A DNA stretch of 64,000 bases from VXYL01 sp965199875 (lineage in GTDB: Bacteria; Pseudomonadota; Gammaproteobacteria; Pseudomonadales; Azotimanducaceae). The first letter of the stretch is position 1. Each line of letters opens with the position of its first letter. A model generated the notes under the pieces. It saw nothing but the letters and a program-made list of their open reading frames with translations. It ran no database searches and had not been told where the DNA came from. Made by a program: the position numbers and the translations under genes. This document shows, one piece after another, positions 48,014 through 57,297 of the stretch. The stretch covers positions 186,001 to 250,000 of the forward strand of contig OZ241346.1 of assembly GCA_965199875.1 (NCBI GenBank), written 5' to 3'.

Positions 48014-51000
48014 GTGAGCATCGTCGCCACTGCGGTGGCCAGGCGCGTCACCGTCGCCATGGCGACCTTGGCCGTGGCCCTTTTCGGCGGCCTGTCCTTG
48101 GACAGGCTGGGCCTGAACCTGCTGCCGGAACTCGCCTATCCGACCCTCACCGTGCGCACGGACTTCGAGGGCGCAGCGCCCGGCGAGGTGGAAGAACAGG
48201 TTACCCGGCGCCTCGAAGAGCGCGTCGGCGTCGTCAACGGCGTGCGCCGCATGCACTCGGTTTCCGCCGCCGAACGCTCGGATCTGGTGTTGGAGTTCGC
48301 CTGGGGCACGGACATGAACAACGCCGCCGTGGAGGTGCGCGAGAAGCTGGACCTTGTGCAGCTGCCGTTGGATGTCGAACGCCCGTCCATTCTGCGCCTG
48401 AATCCGAACCTCGATCCCATCGTCCGCGCCGCTGTCGCGCTGGCGGAACCGCCGCAGGACGACGGCGTCGCCGCGTTGCAGCAGTTGCGCCGCTTCGCCG
48501 AGGAGGTGGTGAAGAAGCGCCTGGATCCGGTGCCGGGCGTTGCCGCCGTGCTGGTCAGCGGCGGCTACGAGGACGAAGTGGCGGTCGACGTCGATCAAGA
48601 GCGTCTGGCGCAGGTCGGCATGAACGTGCAGCAGCTCGGCCAGCGCCTGCTGGCGGCCAACGTCAATCTCTCCGGCGGACGGCTGACCGATCGCGGCCAG
48701 GAATACCTGGTGCGGGCGATGAACGAGTTCGAGACCGTGGAAGACATCCGCAACACCATCGTCTTCCAGCAGGGCGGCAGCATTCTGCGGCTGAAGGACT
48801 TGGCGGAGGTGAAGCAGAGCCACAAGGAGCGCGACAGCGTCATGCGCGTGCAGGGCGCCGAGGCCATCGAGATCGCCTTGTACAAGGAAGGCGATGCGAA
48901 CACCGTGGCGGTGGCGGCGGCCATCAACGAGCGGTTTCAAGAGCTCGCCGACGAAATGCCCGCGGACTACCGGCTGCTGAAGATCTACGACCAGGCGACC
49001 TTCATTGCGGCGGCCATCGACGAGGTGCAGTCGGCGGCCATCGTCGGCGCCTTCTTCGCGGTGATCGTGCTCTACCTCTTCCTGAAGGACGTGCGCAGCA
49101 CCTTGATCGTCGCCGTGACCATCCCGGTCTCGGTGCTGGCCACCTTCGTGCTCATGGACGCCTTCGACATCACCTTGAACATCATGAGCCTCGGCGGCAT
49201 CGCCCTGGCGGTGGGCATGCTGATGGACAACGCCATCGTGGTGCTGGAGAACATCGCCCGCTACCGCGAAGCGGACCTTCGGCCATCCCTCGCCCAAGCG
49301 GCCCGGCAGGGCGCCAGCGAGGTCGGCGGCGCCGTGCTGGCGTCCACCTTGACCACCATCGCCGTGTTCCTGCCCTTGGCCTTCGTCGAGGGCATCGCCG
49401 GCCAGCTGTTTCGCGATCAGGCGCTAACCGTCGCCTTCGCCCTGGTGGCCTCGCTGCTGCTGGCGTTCACGCTCATCCCCATGCTGGCGGCGGTTCGCTT
49501 CGGCGGCGACGCGTCCATTGCCGCGCCGACGAACCTGCCCCCTTGGCGCCGGTTGGCGGCGGCGCCGTTTCATGCGGCGGTGCGCTGGACGCTGGGGGCT
49601 GGGCGCTTGCTGGCCAAGGCGTCCGGCGCGCTGCTGGGGCCGGTTCACTGGGCGTTCGACCGCGGCTACGACGCCGCCTTCCGCGCCTACACGGTGCTGC
49701 TGCGCGGGGCGCTCGAGCATCGGGCGGCGACCCTTGGCCTGGCCCTTGCCTGCCTGGTCGGCGCCGCGGCGCTGACGCCGGCCTTGCCGGTGGAGTTGAT
49801 TCCGCCGCTGTCCCAGGGCGAGTTCCAAGTGGAGGTGGAACTCGAACCAGGCACTCGGCTGGAGGCGACGGATGCGGTGCTCGCGCAGTTGCAGCAGGAG
49901 CTGCTGGCCTATCCCATCGTCGAACGCACCTACTCGGTGGCCGGCACCGGCGGCAAGCTCGATGCCACGGCGACCCGCGGCGGCGAACAGGTGGGCGAGT
50001 TGAACGTCGTGCTGCGCGACGGCGTGACTGCGGACGACGAATCCCTGGCCATGAGCCTTGCCCGGCGTCTTCTCGCCAGTCTTCCGGGCGTTCAATTCCA
50101 GCTGGAGAAGCCACGGCTGTTCACCTTCGCAACGCCGCTGGAGGTGGAGGTCTCCGGCAACGATCTGCAAGCCATCGACCAGGTGGCCACCCGGCTGGCG
50201 GAGCAGATGGCGCAGTCGCCGTCCTTCAGCGACGTGGAGTCCAGCGTCAGCGCCGGCTATCCGGAGTTGCAGATCGAGTTCGATCAGCAACGCACCGCGG
50301 CCGCCGGCTTGTTCGTTCCGGAGGTCGCCGGCCGGGTGGTGCGCAAGCTCCGCGGCGACGTGCCGACCAAGTTCACCTGGCGGGACAAGCGCGTCGACAT
50401 CCGCGTGCGCCTGGGCGAACAGGAGCGCAACTCCCGCGCCGACATCGAAAATCTGCTCGTGGACGCCGGCGATCGGCAAGTGCGGCTGGGCGCGCTGGCC
50501 AGCGTGCGAATGGTCGCCGGGCCGGCCGACATTCAGCGCCTTGGCCAGAAACGGGTTGCCATCGTCAGCGCCCAGGTGGAACATGGCGACTTGGCCCTCG
50601 GCGGCGCCGAGGCGACGCGGCTGCTCGCCGGCATCGCGCATCCGCCGAACGTCAACAGCCGCGTCGGCGGCCAGGCGGAGGAAATGCAGGCTTCGTTCCA
50701 GTCGTTGCGTCTGGCGCTGCTGCTGGCGCTGATACTGGTCTATCTGGTGATGGCTTCGCTGTTCGAGTCGCTGCTGCATCCCTTCGTCATCATGTGTACC
50801 GTGCCGTTGGCCGCGGTCGGCGCGGTGCTCGGAATCTTCCTCGCCGGCATCGGCATTTCGGTCGTGGTGTTCATCGGCGCCATCCTGCTGGTCGGCATCG
50901 TCGTGAACAACGCCATCGTGCTGGTGGATCGGGTCAACCGGCTGCGGCTGCGCGGCATGCCCCGGCGCGCCGCGGTGCTCACCGGCGCCCAGCAGCGCTT

Positions 51001-51256
51001 TCGTCCCATTCTGATGACCACGGCGACGACGGTGCTGGGCCTGCTGCCGATGGCGGTGGGGCTGGGCGAAGCGGCGGAGCTGCGCACGCCGATGGCGATC
51101 ACGGTCATCGGCGGACTGCTCTTGGCGACGCTGCTGACGCTGGTGGTGGTTCCTGTGGTCTACGACCTGGTGGATCGCAAGGCGATCCACGGCGACGTGT
51201 TCGACGCCGAGTCGACGCCTTCGCCGGTTGGCGCTGGCGAGGCGGGAACCGCGTGA
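48014..51256 (+). CDS. RND efflux transporter permease (first of two)
   Basis: A protein of 1080 residues with the AcrB-type layout: helix 1 (VTVAMATLAVALFGGLSL), a large periplasmic loop, helices 2-6, a second large loop, and helices 8-12. TM4 carries VGMLMDNAIVVLEN, an Asp-Asn pair where AcrB has Asp-Asp. The C-terminal half has YLVMASLFESLLHPFVIM and the repeat motif GIVVNNAIVLVDR. Proton-driven export of drugs, lipids or other hydrophobic compounds is expected. The GTG start is preceded by only weak Shine-Dalgarno sequence. It begins 31 bases after the fusion-protein gene. Confidence 0.9.
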   Translation: MSIVATAVARRVTVAMATLAVALFGGLSLDRLGLNLLPELAYPTLTVRTDFEGAAPGEVEEQVTRRLEERVGVVNGVRRMHSVSAAERSDLVLEFAWGTDMNNAAVEVREKLDLVQLPLDVERPSILRLNPNLDPIVRAAVALAEPPQDDGVAALQQLRRFAEEVVKKRLDPVPGVAAVLVSGGYEDEVAVDVDQERLAQVGMNVQQLGQRLLAANVNLSGGRLTDRGQEYLVRAMNEFETVEDIRNTIVFQQGGSILRLKDLAEVKQSHKERDSVMRVQGAEAIEIALYKEGDANTVAVAAAINERFQELADEMPADYRLLKIYDQATFIAAAIDEVQSAAIVGAFFAVIVLYLFLKDVRSTLIVAVTIPVSVLATFVLMDAFDITLNIMSLGGIALAVGMLMDNAIVVLENIARYREADLRPSLAQAARQGASEVGGAVLASTLTTIAVFLPLAFVEGIAGQLFRDQALTVAFALVASLLLAFTLIPMLAAVRFGGDASIAAPTNLPPWRRLAAAPFHAAVRWTLGAGRLLAKASGALLGPVHWAFDRGYDAAFRAYTVLLRGALEHRAATLGLALACLVGAAALTPALPVELIPPLSQGEFQVEVELEPGTRLEATDAVLAQLQQELLAYPIVERTYSVAGTGGKLDATATRGGEQVGELNVVLRDGVTADDESLAMSLARRLLASLPGVQFQLEKPRLFTFATPLEVEVSGNDLQAIDQVATRLAEQMAQSPSFSDVESSVSAGYPELQIEFDQQRTAAAGLFVPEVAGRVVRKLRGDVPTKFTWRDKRVDIRVRLGEQERNSRADIENLLVDAGDRQVRLGALASVRMVAGPADIQRLGQKRVAIVSAQVEHGDLALGGAEATRLLAGIAHPPNVNSRVGGQAEEMQASFQSLRLALLLALILVYLVMASLFESLLHPFVIMCTVPLAAVGAVLGIFLAGIGISVVVFIGAILLVGIVVNNAIVLVDRVNRLRLRGMPRRAAVLTGAQQRFRPILMTTATTVLGLLPMAVGLGEAAELRTPMAITVIGGLLLATLLTLVVVPVVYDLVDRKAIHGDVFDAESTPSPVGAGEAGTA

Positions 51257-51299
51257 GCCGATACCGGAAGCGCCACCCGGCCCGGCAGGAGGGCGTCGC

Positions 51300-54200
51300 G
51301 TGATCGTCTCCAGGGCGGCGATCCGGCGGCCGGTGACGGTGGCGATGGCCTTCGTCGGTCTTGCCATCGTCGGCGGCTTCGCCGGGCTGCGCATGTCCAT
51401 CGAGCAGTTCCCCGAGGAGGAGAAGCCCTACGTCGGGCTTGGCATCAACTATCCGTCCACCTCGGCGCAGGAGATCGAGCGCAACGTCACCCGGCCGGTG
51501 GAGGAGATTCTCTCCACCATGGGCGGCATCGACGACATGTTCACCAACACCCGCACCGGCTTCGTCTGGGTGGGGCTGGAACTGGACGAAGACGCCGACA
51601 GCGCCGCCAAGGGCGTGGAAGCGAAGGAACTGGTGGAGAGCATCCGCCACCGTCTGCCCGACGACATCCGCCACATCCAGCTGCGCGCCCAGGACGAAGG
51701 CAGCGAACCGATCCTGTCGTTCGTGATCGCCGCGCCGGACATCGACCAGCAGGACGCCTGGCGGCTGTTCGACGCCCGGGTGCGCACGGTTCTGGAGCGG
51801 GTGCCGGGCGTCAACACCGTCCACCTGTTCGGCGCGGCGCAGCGCTACGTGCGCATCGCGCTGCAGCCGGGGCGTCTCGACGCCCACGGCCTCGACGTGG
51901 TGGACGTGCAGCGCCGCCTGCAGGCCGAGAACTTCCACCTTTCCGCCGGCAGCATCGATCAGGCGCGGCTGGAGACCCAGGTGCGGCCTTTGGGGCGCTT
52001 CGACGGCCTGCAAGACATCGTCGACCTGCCGCTGGGCGCAGGGGTGAAGCTGGGCGACGTGGCGGACGTCTCCTACGTGCCCAGGGACGAAGCCGACCAG
52101 CGGCGGCTGAACGGCGAGGAGGCGCTCGGCGTCTCGGTGTACAAGAAGCCGGAGGCGAATCTGGTCTCGGTGGCCGCGGCGGCGCAGCAGGTGATGGACG
52201 GCGTCCGCGACGACCCGCAACTCGCCGGGGTCAAGTTCCTCACCGTCAGCGATCGTTCCGAGGCGGTGGTGGAAGCGCTGGTGGATCTCTTTCAGAACGG
52301 TCTGCTCGGAGGGGTGCTGTCGGCGCTGGTGCTGTTCGCCTTCATCCGCCGGCTGCTGCCGACGCTGCTGATCGCCGCCACCGTGCCGATGGCGCTGGTC
52401 GCCACGTTGGGCGCGATGTACTTCGCCGGACTGACGCTGAACGTGCTGTCGCTGGTGGGGCTGATGCTGGCGGTGGGCCTCCTGGTGGACAACTCGGTGG
52501 TGGTCACCGAGTCCATCGCGCTGCAGCGACGCGCGCAGCGCCTGACGCCGTACCAGGCGGCGGATCGCGGCGTTACCGACGTCGGCATGGCGATCACCGC
52601 GGGAACGCTGACCACCATCGTCGTGTTCGTGCCGGCGGTGTTCACCGACACGGTGGAAAGCTCCACCGTGATGACCAACGTGGCGCTGCCGCTGTGTACC
52701 TCCATCGCGGCGTCGTTGCTGGTGGCGACGACGCTGATTCCGGCGCTGCTGGCGCGCCTGCCGACGGCCGCGAGGGAGCCCCGCCACCGGCTGTTCGAGC
52801 GCGTCGCCGACATCTACCGGCGGCTGATTCTGCACATGCTGCGACACCGCTTTCTGGCGCTGCTTCCGGCGCTGCTGCTCGCCGGCGCTGGCTGGTTCGC
52901 CTACACCCAGCTGGAGGTGAACATGCGCCCCGAACAGGACAGCGACTCGCTGCAGCTGCGCTTCTGGGTGCGCGGCACCATCGCCTTGGAGCGCATGGAG
53001 GCCATCGTCGACGACGTGGAAGCGCGCCTGCTCGCCGCCCGCGACGAACTGGGTATCGGCGACATCTCCACCACGTTCGACTCCGACCGCGGCGATGTCT
53101 TCATGCAGATGCGCGAAGACGGCCGCTACGCCGCCGCCGTGGTTCGCCAGCGCATCCTCGACATGATGCCGGAAGTGCCCAACGTCCGCTTCTACTTCCG
53201 CTCCAAGGGGCGCTGGTCGAAGAGCCGCGACGGCGACGGCGGCATGGGCGTGCGGCTGATCGGCGATTCGACCGCGGCGCTGCTGGAGATGTCCGAAGGC
53301 GTGATCGCCGTGCTCGAAAGCCTGCCGATCCTTGCCAACGTCCACACCCAGTCGAGCTCCAGCCGCCAGGATCTGGCGGTGGTGCTGAAGGCCGAACAGG
53401 CCGGCCGCCTAGGCGTCAGCGCCATGCAGGTGGGGCGGAGCGTCTCGGTGGCGCTCGGCGGCACCCAGCTGCGTCGCGGCTTGGACCAGGGAGGCTGGGA
53501 AGACGCCATCCAGCTGGAGCTTGCGGATCGCAAGGACATCCGCGTCGACGATCTGCGCCACCTGCCCATCGCGCTTGCCGACGGCGACTCCGTGCCGCTG
53601 CAGTCCGTCGCCTCGTTGGAGTTCCGCCCGGCTTTGCGCGGCGTTCGCCGCTCGAACCGGGAGACGACGCTGACGGTGGAGTTCTCCTTGGACGGCGCGC
53701 CGCCGATGGCTGCCCGGCGGCAGGTCGAAGCGGCGATGCGGAACTTCAGCCTGCCGCCAGGCTACCGCTGGGAGATGGGCAGCGACTTCGACAAGGAGGC
53801 CGAGCAGTTCCGCGAGATGCTGCTGCTCGTCGGCGCCGCCATCCTGCTGGTGTACATGCTGATGGCGGCGTTGTTCGAGTCCGTGCTGTTCCCCAGCGTC
53901 GTGCTGTTCGCCATCGTCTACTCGGCGGTGGGCGTGATGCTGTTCCTCATGGCCACCGCCACGCCGCTTACCATGATGGCCATGATCGGCATGGTGCTGC
54001 TGGCCGGCATCGTCGTGAACAACGGCATCGTGCTGCTGAACCGCGTCTTTCAGTTGCAGCGCCAGGGCGCCAACCGCGAAGACGCCATCGTGCAGGCCGG
54101 CCGCGACCGGCTGCGCCCCATCGTCATGACCGCCTGCACCACGGTCGTCGGCCTCTTGCCGCTGGCCGTCGGCGACGTTCGCGTCGGCGGCTCCGGCGAC

Positions 54201-54368
54201 AGCTACATGCCGCTGGCTCGCGCCATCATCGGCGGCCTGGCCTTCGCCAGCCTGGTGACGCTGCTGCTGACGCCGCTGCTGTTCGTCCACTTCGACAACC
54301 TGAAGCGCGGCGCCGTCGTCTTCTGGCGCAACGCCAGCGCTTCTGCGGCCAGCGCCTCGGTGCGCTGA
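51300..54368 (+). CDS. RND efflux transporter permease (second of two)
   Basis: A protein of 1022 residues, an RND pump clearly different from its neighbour. TM4 reads LAVGLLVDNSVVVTES, and the C-terminal half has MLMAALFESVLFPSVVLFA and GIVVNNGIVLLNRVFQ. The GTG start is preceded by AGGAGG (51287-51292) at 7 bases. One fusion protein with two pumps recalls MdtABC, where two permeases form a heterotrimer; whether these two assemble together is inference. No TolC-like channel is encoded in the locus. Confidence 0.9.
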   Translation: MIVSRAAIRRPVTVAMAFVGLAIVGGFAGLRMSIEQFPEEEKPYVGLGINYPSTSAQEIERNVTRPVEEILSTMGGIDDMFTNTRTGFVWVGLELDEDADSAAKGVEAKELVESIRHRLPDDIRHIQLRAQDEGSEPILSFVIAAPDIDQQDAWRLFDARVRTVLERVPGVNTVHLFGAAQRYVRIALQPGRLDAHGLDVVDVQRRLQAENFHLSAGSIDQARLETQVRPLGRFDGLQDIVDLPLGAGVKLGDVADVSYVPRDEADQRRLNGEEALGVSVYKKPEANLVSVAAAAQQVMDGVRDDPQLAGVKFLTVSDRSEAVVEALVDLFQNGLLGGVLSALVLFAFIRRLLPTLLIAATVPMALVATLGAMYFAGLTLNVLSLVGLMLAVGLLVDNSVVVTESIALQRRAQRLTPYQAADRGVTDVGMAITAGTLTTIVVFVPAVFTDTVESSTVMTNVALPLCTSIAASLLVATTLIPALLARLPTAAREPRHRLFERVADIYRRLILHMLRHRFLALLPALLLAGAGWFAYTQLEVNMRPEQDSDSLQLRFWVRGTIALERMEAIVDDVEARLLAARDELGIGDISTTFDSDRGDVFMQMREDGRYAAAVVRQRILDMMPEVPNVRFYFRSKGRWSKSRDGDGGMGVRLIGDSTAALLEMSEGVIAVLESLPILANVHTQSSSSRQDLAVVLKAEQAGRLGVSAMQVGRSVSVALGGTQLRRGLDQGGWEDAIQLELADRKDIRVDDLRHLPIALADGDSVPLQSVASLEFRPALRGVRRSNRETTLTVEFSLDGAPPMAARRQVEAAMRNFSLPPGYRWEMGSDFDKEAEQFREMLLLVGAAILLVYMLMAALFESVLFPSVVLFAIVYSAVGVMLFLMATATPLTMMAMIGMVLLAGIVVNNGIVLLNRVFQLQRQGANREDAIVQAGRDRLRPIVMTACTTVVGLLPLAVGDVRVGGSGDSYMPLARAIIGGLAFASLVTLLLTPLLFVHFDNLKRGAVVFWRNASASAASASVR

Positions 54369-54472
54369 GCCGATGCGCCGGACGAGGAGGCCGAGGAGGC
54401 CACAAGTGCTTGTTTTCGCGCCGTGATGCGAGTAGTGTTGCGCACCGTCAACTGCCTCAAGGCGGATGGTCG

Positions 54473-55573
54473 ATGGCCATCGCGGTCATGGGCGACGATG
54501 CCGAGTCCACATCGTCGCTGATCCTTCGACTCAGCAGCCTCGGATTCGATGCCATTCATGCCAAGCAAGGCAGCCGCGCCTTTGCCAGCGTGCTGGAGGC
54601 GGCGGACGTGATTCTCTGCACGTCGCTGGAGCAGGCAGCGGCGGGAACCGTGGCGGTAGGGCGCCTTCCTGGGGCGTTCGTGTGGTTGCCGGAACGCACG
54701 CCCTGCGCACGGGCCATGCTCGTCGCCATGCGCCAAGGCGTCATCGACGTAGTGGCGCCGTCGGCGGAAGACGCGCAGCTGAGCGCGCGGCTGCGCGAAG
54801 CCGTGAATCGGGTCAAGCCCACCGACCTGCGCATTGCCGGACAGCTCGACACGCTGGAGCGCGATCAGCGCGCCGGCCGCTACATACAGCTGCGCATGCT
54901 GCCGCCGTCGCCGACGTCCATCGGCAGCTACCGCCTTGCCCATCGAGTGCAGCCGTCGATGATTCTGTCCGGCGACTTCGTGGACTACTTCCGCATGGCC
55001 GAAGGCCACCTGGTGTTCTACATCGCGGACGTGTCGGGACACGGCGCGTCGAGCGCCTTCGTGACGGTGATCCTGAAGAACTTCTTCCGCCGCCTGCGCC
55101 GGGAGTATCGGCCGCGCATGCTGCACAACCCCGGCGAGATTCTGGCGCTGCTGAATCGAGAACTGCTCGAACACGGCTTCGGCAAGCACGTCGCCATGTT
55201 CGTCGGCGTGGTGGACATCAACGCCGATCGGCTGGCCTACGCCAACGCCGGACACTTTCCCCATGCCATCCACGCCGGCGCCGGAAGCGCCGAGTATCTG
55301 GAAATGCCCGGCAAGCCCGTCGGCCTGTTCGACAGCGTCGACTACGACGTCGCTGCCGTGGACCTGGCGCCGGGCGACAGCCTGGTGATGTTCTCCGACG
55401 GCGCGTTGGAAATGCTCGCCGAAGAGGGCCTCGCGGCCAAGGAGGCGCGCCTGGTCGATTGCGCGGCCAAGCGAGCGCCGGACATCGCCGCCATGTGGGG
55501 CGACATCGGCGTGGTCGAGGGCTCCCCAGGGCCGGACGACGTCACCTGCCTGGTCGTCGCCAGGGAAGGGTAG
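54473..55573 (+). CDS. SpoIIE-type PP2C phosphatase with degenerate receiver-like N-terminus
   Basis: A protein of 366 residues. Residues about 1-120 resemble a receiver domain in length and hydrophobic pattern but lack the phospho-acceptor Asp (the equivalent strand reads ADVILCTSLEQ). A short helical linker leads into a PP2C/SpoIIE domain with the metal-binding motifs SGDFVDYF, IADVSGHGASSAF, MFSDGALEM and GPDDVTCLV. It probably dephosphorylates the STAS protein encoded 4 bases downstream, as in RsbU/RsbV- or HsbR/HsbA-type partner switching. An AAGGCGG element precedes the ATG. Confidence 0.88.
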   Translation: MAIAVMGDDAESTSSLILRLSSLGFDAIHAKQGSRAFASVLEAADVILCTSLEQAAAGTVAVGRLPGAFVWLPERTPCARAMLVAMRQGVIDVVAPSAEDAQLSARLREAVNRVKPTDLRIAGQLDTLERDQRAGRYIQLRMLPPSPTSIGSYRLAHRVQPSMILSGDFVDYFRMAEGHLVFYIADVSGHGASSAFVTVILKNFFRRLRREYRPRMLHNPGEILALLNRELLEHGFGKHVAMFVGVVDINADRLAYANAGHFPHAIHAGAGSAEYLEMPGKPVGLFDSVDYDVAAVDLAPGDSLVMFSDGALEMLAEEGLAAKEARLVDCAAKRAPDIAAMWGDIGVVEGSPGPDDVTCLVVAREG

Positions 55574-55577
55574 GGCG

Positions 55578-56060
55578 TTGCCAGGCCGAATACTGGTCGC
55601 CAACGGCGACGGCACCTATTTGATGAAGTTCGTCGGCGACGTGCGCTTGAGCCTGGGCGCCGCTTTCGACGAGCTTCTGGACCGTCTGTTCCAAGGCGAC
55701 CAGCTGCGCTCCATTCTGGTGGATCTGTCCGCGGCGGAAAACATCGACAGCACTTCGCTCGGCGTGCTGGCGCGGCTGTCCATGCAGGCCAAGGCGCGTC
55801 TGGGCTGCGCGCCGACGCTGGTTTCGACGCGCCCGGACATCACCCGGCTGCTGACGACCATGGGCTTCGACGACATCTTCCACATCGTCGACGAACCGTT
55901 GCAGCACGAGCGCCAGCTTGGCGAACTGCCGAAGGGCGACCTGTCGCCGGAGGAACTGCGCGGCAGGGTGCTGGCGGCGCATCGTCATCTGATGGGGATG
56001 AACGACGACAACAAGGAGCGCTTCAAGGACCTGGTGGCGAGCCTGGAGTCGCCCGAGTAG
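55578..56060 (+). CDS. STAS-domain anti-anti-sigma-like protein
   Basis: A protein of 160 residues from a TTG start immediately after the phosphatase gene. The STAS domain (about 1-105) includes the switch helix NIDSTSLGVLARL, where Ser58 aligns with the phosphorylated Ser of SpoIIAA/HsbA-type proteins. A charged helical C-terminal extension (about 110-160) is longer than in simple SpoIIAA. The expected role is a phospho-switch that binds an anti-sigma factor or another output partner depending on the neighbouring phosphatase. No matching anti-sigma kinase is encoded nearby. Confidence 0.85.
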   Translation: MPGRILVANGDGTYLMKFVGDVRLSLGAAFDELLDRLFQGDQLRSILVDLSAAENIDSTSLGVLARLSMQAKARLGCAPTLVSTRPDITRLLTTMGFDDIFHIVDEPLQHERQLGELPKGDLSPEELRGRVLAAHRHLMGMNDDNKERFKDLVASLESPE

Positions 56061-56191
56061 CGCACTCAACGAGCGACCGACTCGCTACCCTCTGTAAGAA
56101 CCTCCGGCGAGGATGTAGTTGAACGCTGGAAGCTCCGCATGCGTTCGGCATTCGTGCGTTGAGCCTCCCTCCACTTCCTCTTCATTTTCTC

Positions 56192-56220
56192 TTCACTTTC
56201 TGCTTCGACTTGGCTATAGT
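56192..56220 (+). promoter_or_regulatory. Candidate promoter of lpxC
   Basis: TTCACT (56192-56197), a 17-base spacer and TATAGT (56215-56220), within an unusually T/C-rich stretch (about 56166-56205). This is about 30 bases upstream of the lpxC ATG and gives lpxC its own promoter, independent of the STAS gene. Confidence 0.55.
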
Positions 56221-56250
56221 GGGCGCTTGGTCGAACACTTGAGCGCTCAT

Positions 56251-57150
56251 ATGCTACGTCAACGGACGATCAGTCGCCCCGCCTATGCCGTCGGCATCGG
56301 CGTCCACACCGGGCGTCCGGTTCGCATGACGCTTCGCCCTGCCGCCGCTGATTCGGGCATTCGATTCTTCCGCCAAGACGCGCCGGGCAGGGCGGTTCGG
56401 GCCTTGGCGCAGAACGTCTCGGACACCACCCTGGCGACCAGCATCGGCGAGCAGGGCGTGCAGGTGGCCACCGTCGAACACTTGATGTCCGCCCTCTGGG
56501 GCTTGCAGATCGACAACGTCCGGGTGGAGCTCTCGGGCGAGGAAGTGCCGATCATGGACGGCAGCGCCAGGCCCTTCGTCGATATCGTCCAGGCCGCTGG
56601 CATCCGAGAACTGGCAGCGCCCAAGGAGTTCATCCGCGTTACCCGGGAAATCTCGGTTTCCCAAGGCGACGCCCACGCCACGCTGCGTCCCTACGACGGC
56701 TTCCGCGCCGGCTATACGTTCGTCGCCGATCATCCCGTGTACAACCGCTACCCCAAGCGGGTCGATGTCGATTTCGCCGTCACTTCGTACACCGGCCAGG
56801 TCTGCGCCGCCCGCACCTTCGGGCTGATGCGCGAACTCGACCAGGCCCAGGCCATCCGCAAGTGCCTCGGGTCCAGCCTGCAGAACGCGGTGGGCATCGA
56901 CGACGACCACATCGTCAATGCCGAGGGGCTGCGCTACGACGACGAGTTCGTCAAGCACAAGCTGCTCGACGCCATCGGCGATCTCTATCTGCTCGGCATG
57001 CCGGTCATCGGCGCGTTCTACGGCTACAAGTCCGGCCATGCGCTGAACAACAAGCTGGCCCGCGCCGTGCTGCGCTGCACCGATGCCTGGACCCGGGTCA
57101 CCGCATCGGGCGCCGACGCGCCGAGGACGCTGCAGGCTGTCCAGAGCTGA
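56251..57150 (+). CDS. lpxC: UDP-3-O-acyl-N-acetylglucosamine deacetylase
   Basis: A protein of 299 residues, the usual length. It has zinc ligands His77 (VEHLMSAL), His236 and Asp240 (KHKLLDAIGDL), and the catalytic His263 in SGHALNNKL. The other family motifs GIGVHTG, MDGSARPFV and ARTFG are present. It performs the committed step of lipid A synthesis in the cytoplasm, so the organism makes lipopolysaccharide. The ATG at 56251 matches homologue N-termini; upstream in-frame residues do not. In many gammaproteobacteria lpxC follows ftsZ, which is not the case here. Confidence 0.97.
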   Translation: MLRQRTISRPAYAVGIGVHTGRPVRMTLRPAAADSGIRFFRQDAPGRAVRALAQNVSDTTLATSIGEQGVQVATVEHLMSALWGLQIDNVRVELSGEEVPIMDGSARPFVDIVQAAGIRELAAPKEFIRVTREISVSQGDAHATLRPYDGFRAGYTFVADHPVYNRYPKRVDVDFAVTSYTGQVCAARTFGLMRELDQAQAIRKCLGSSLQNAVGIDDDHIVNAEGLRYDDEFVKHKLLDAIGDLYLLGMPVIGAFYGYKSGHALNNKLARAVLRCTDAWTRVTASGADAPRTLQAVQS

Positions 57151-57231
57151 CGCTCAAGGCCCGCCTCGTGAGGCAGCCCGCGGGCTGGCACCGACTGGCT
57201 TGGGCAACCCGTTTTCGGCCGCTGCACGAGA

Positions 57232-57260
57232 CTGGCAGGCATCCTTGAACGGCCTATAAT
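57232..57260 (+). promoter_or_regulatory. Promoter of pssA
   Basis: CTGGCA (57232-57237), a 17-base spacer and a perfect TATAAT (57255-57260), 37 bases upstream of the pssA ATG. The consensus -10 stands out in this GC-rich sequence. Confidence 0.6.
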
Positions 57261-57297
57261 CGACGCCTCGCAAGGGCAAGGAATCCTCGCCACGGCC

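Noticed and set aside
49424..51400. A 658-codon minus-strand frame opposite the RND pump genes
   Set aside because: Antisense shadow of the pump gene; composition is dominated by Arg, Gln and His repeats with no domain.
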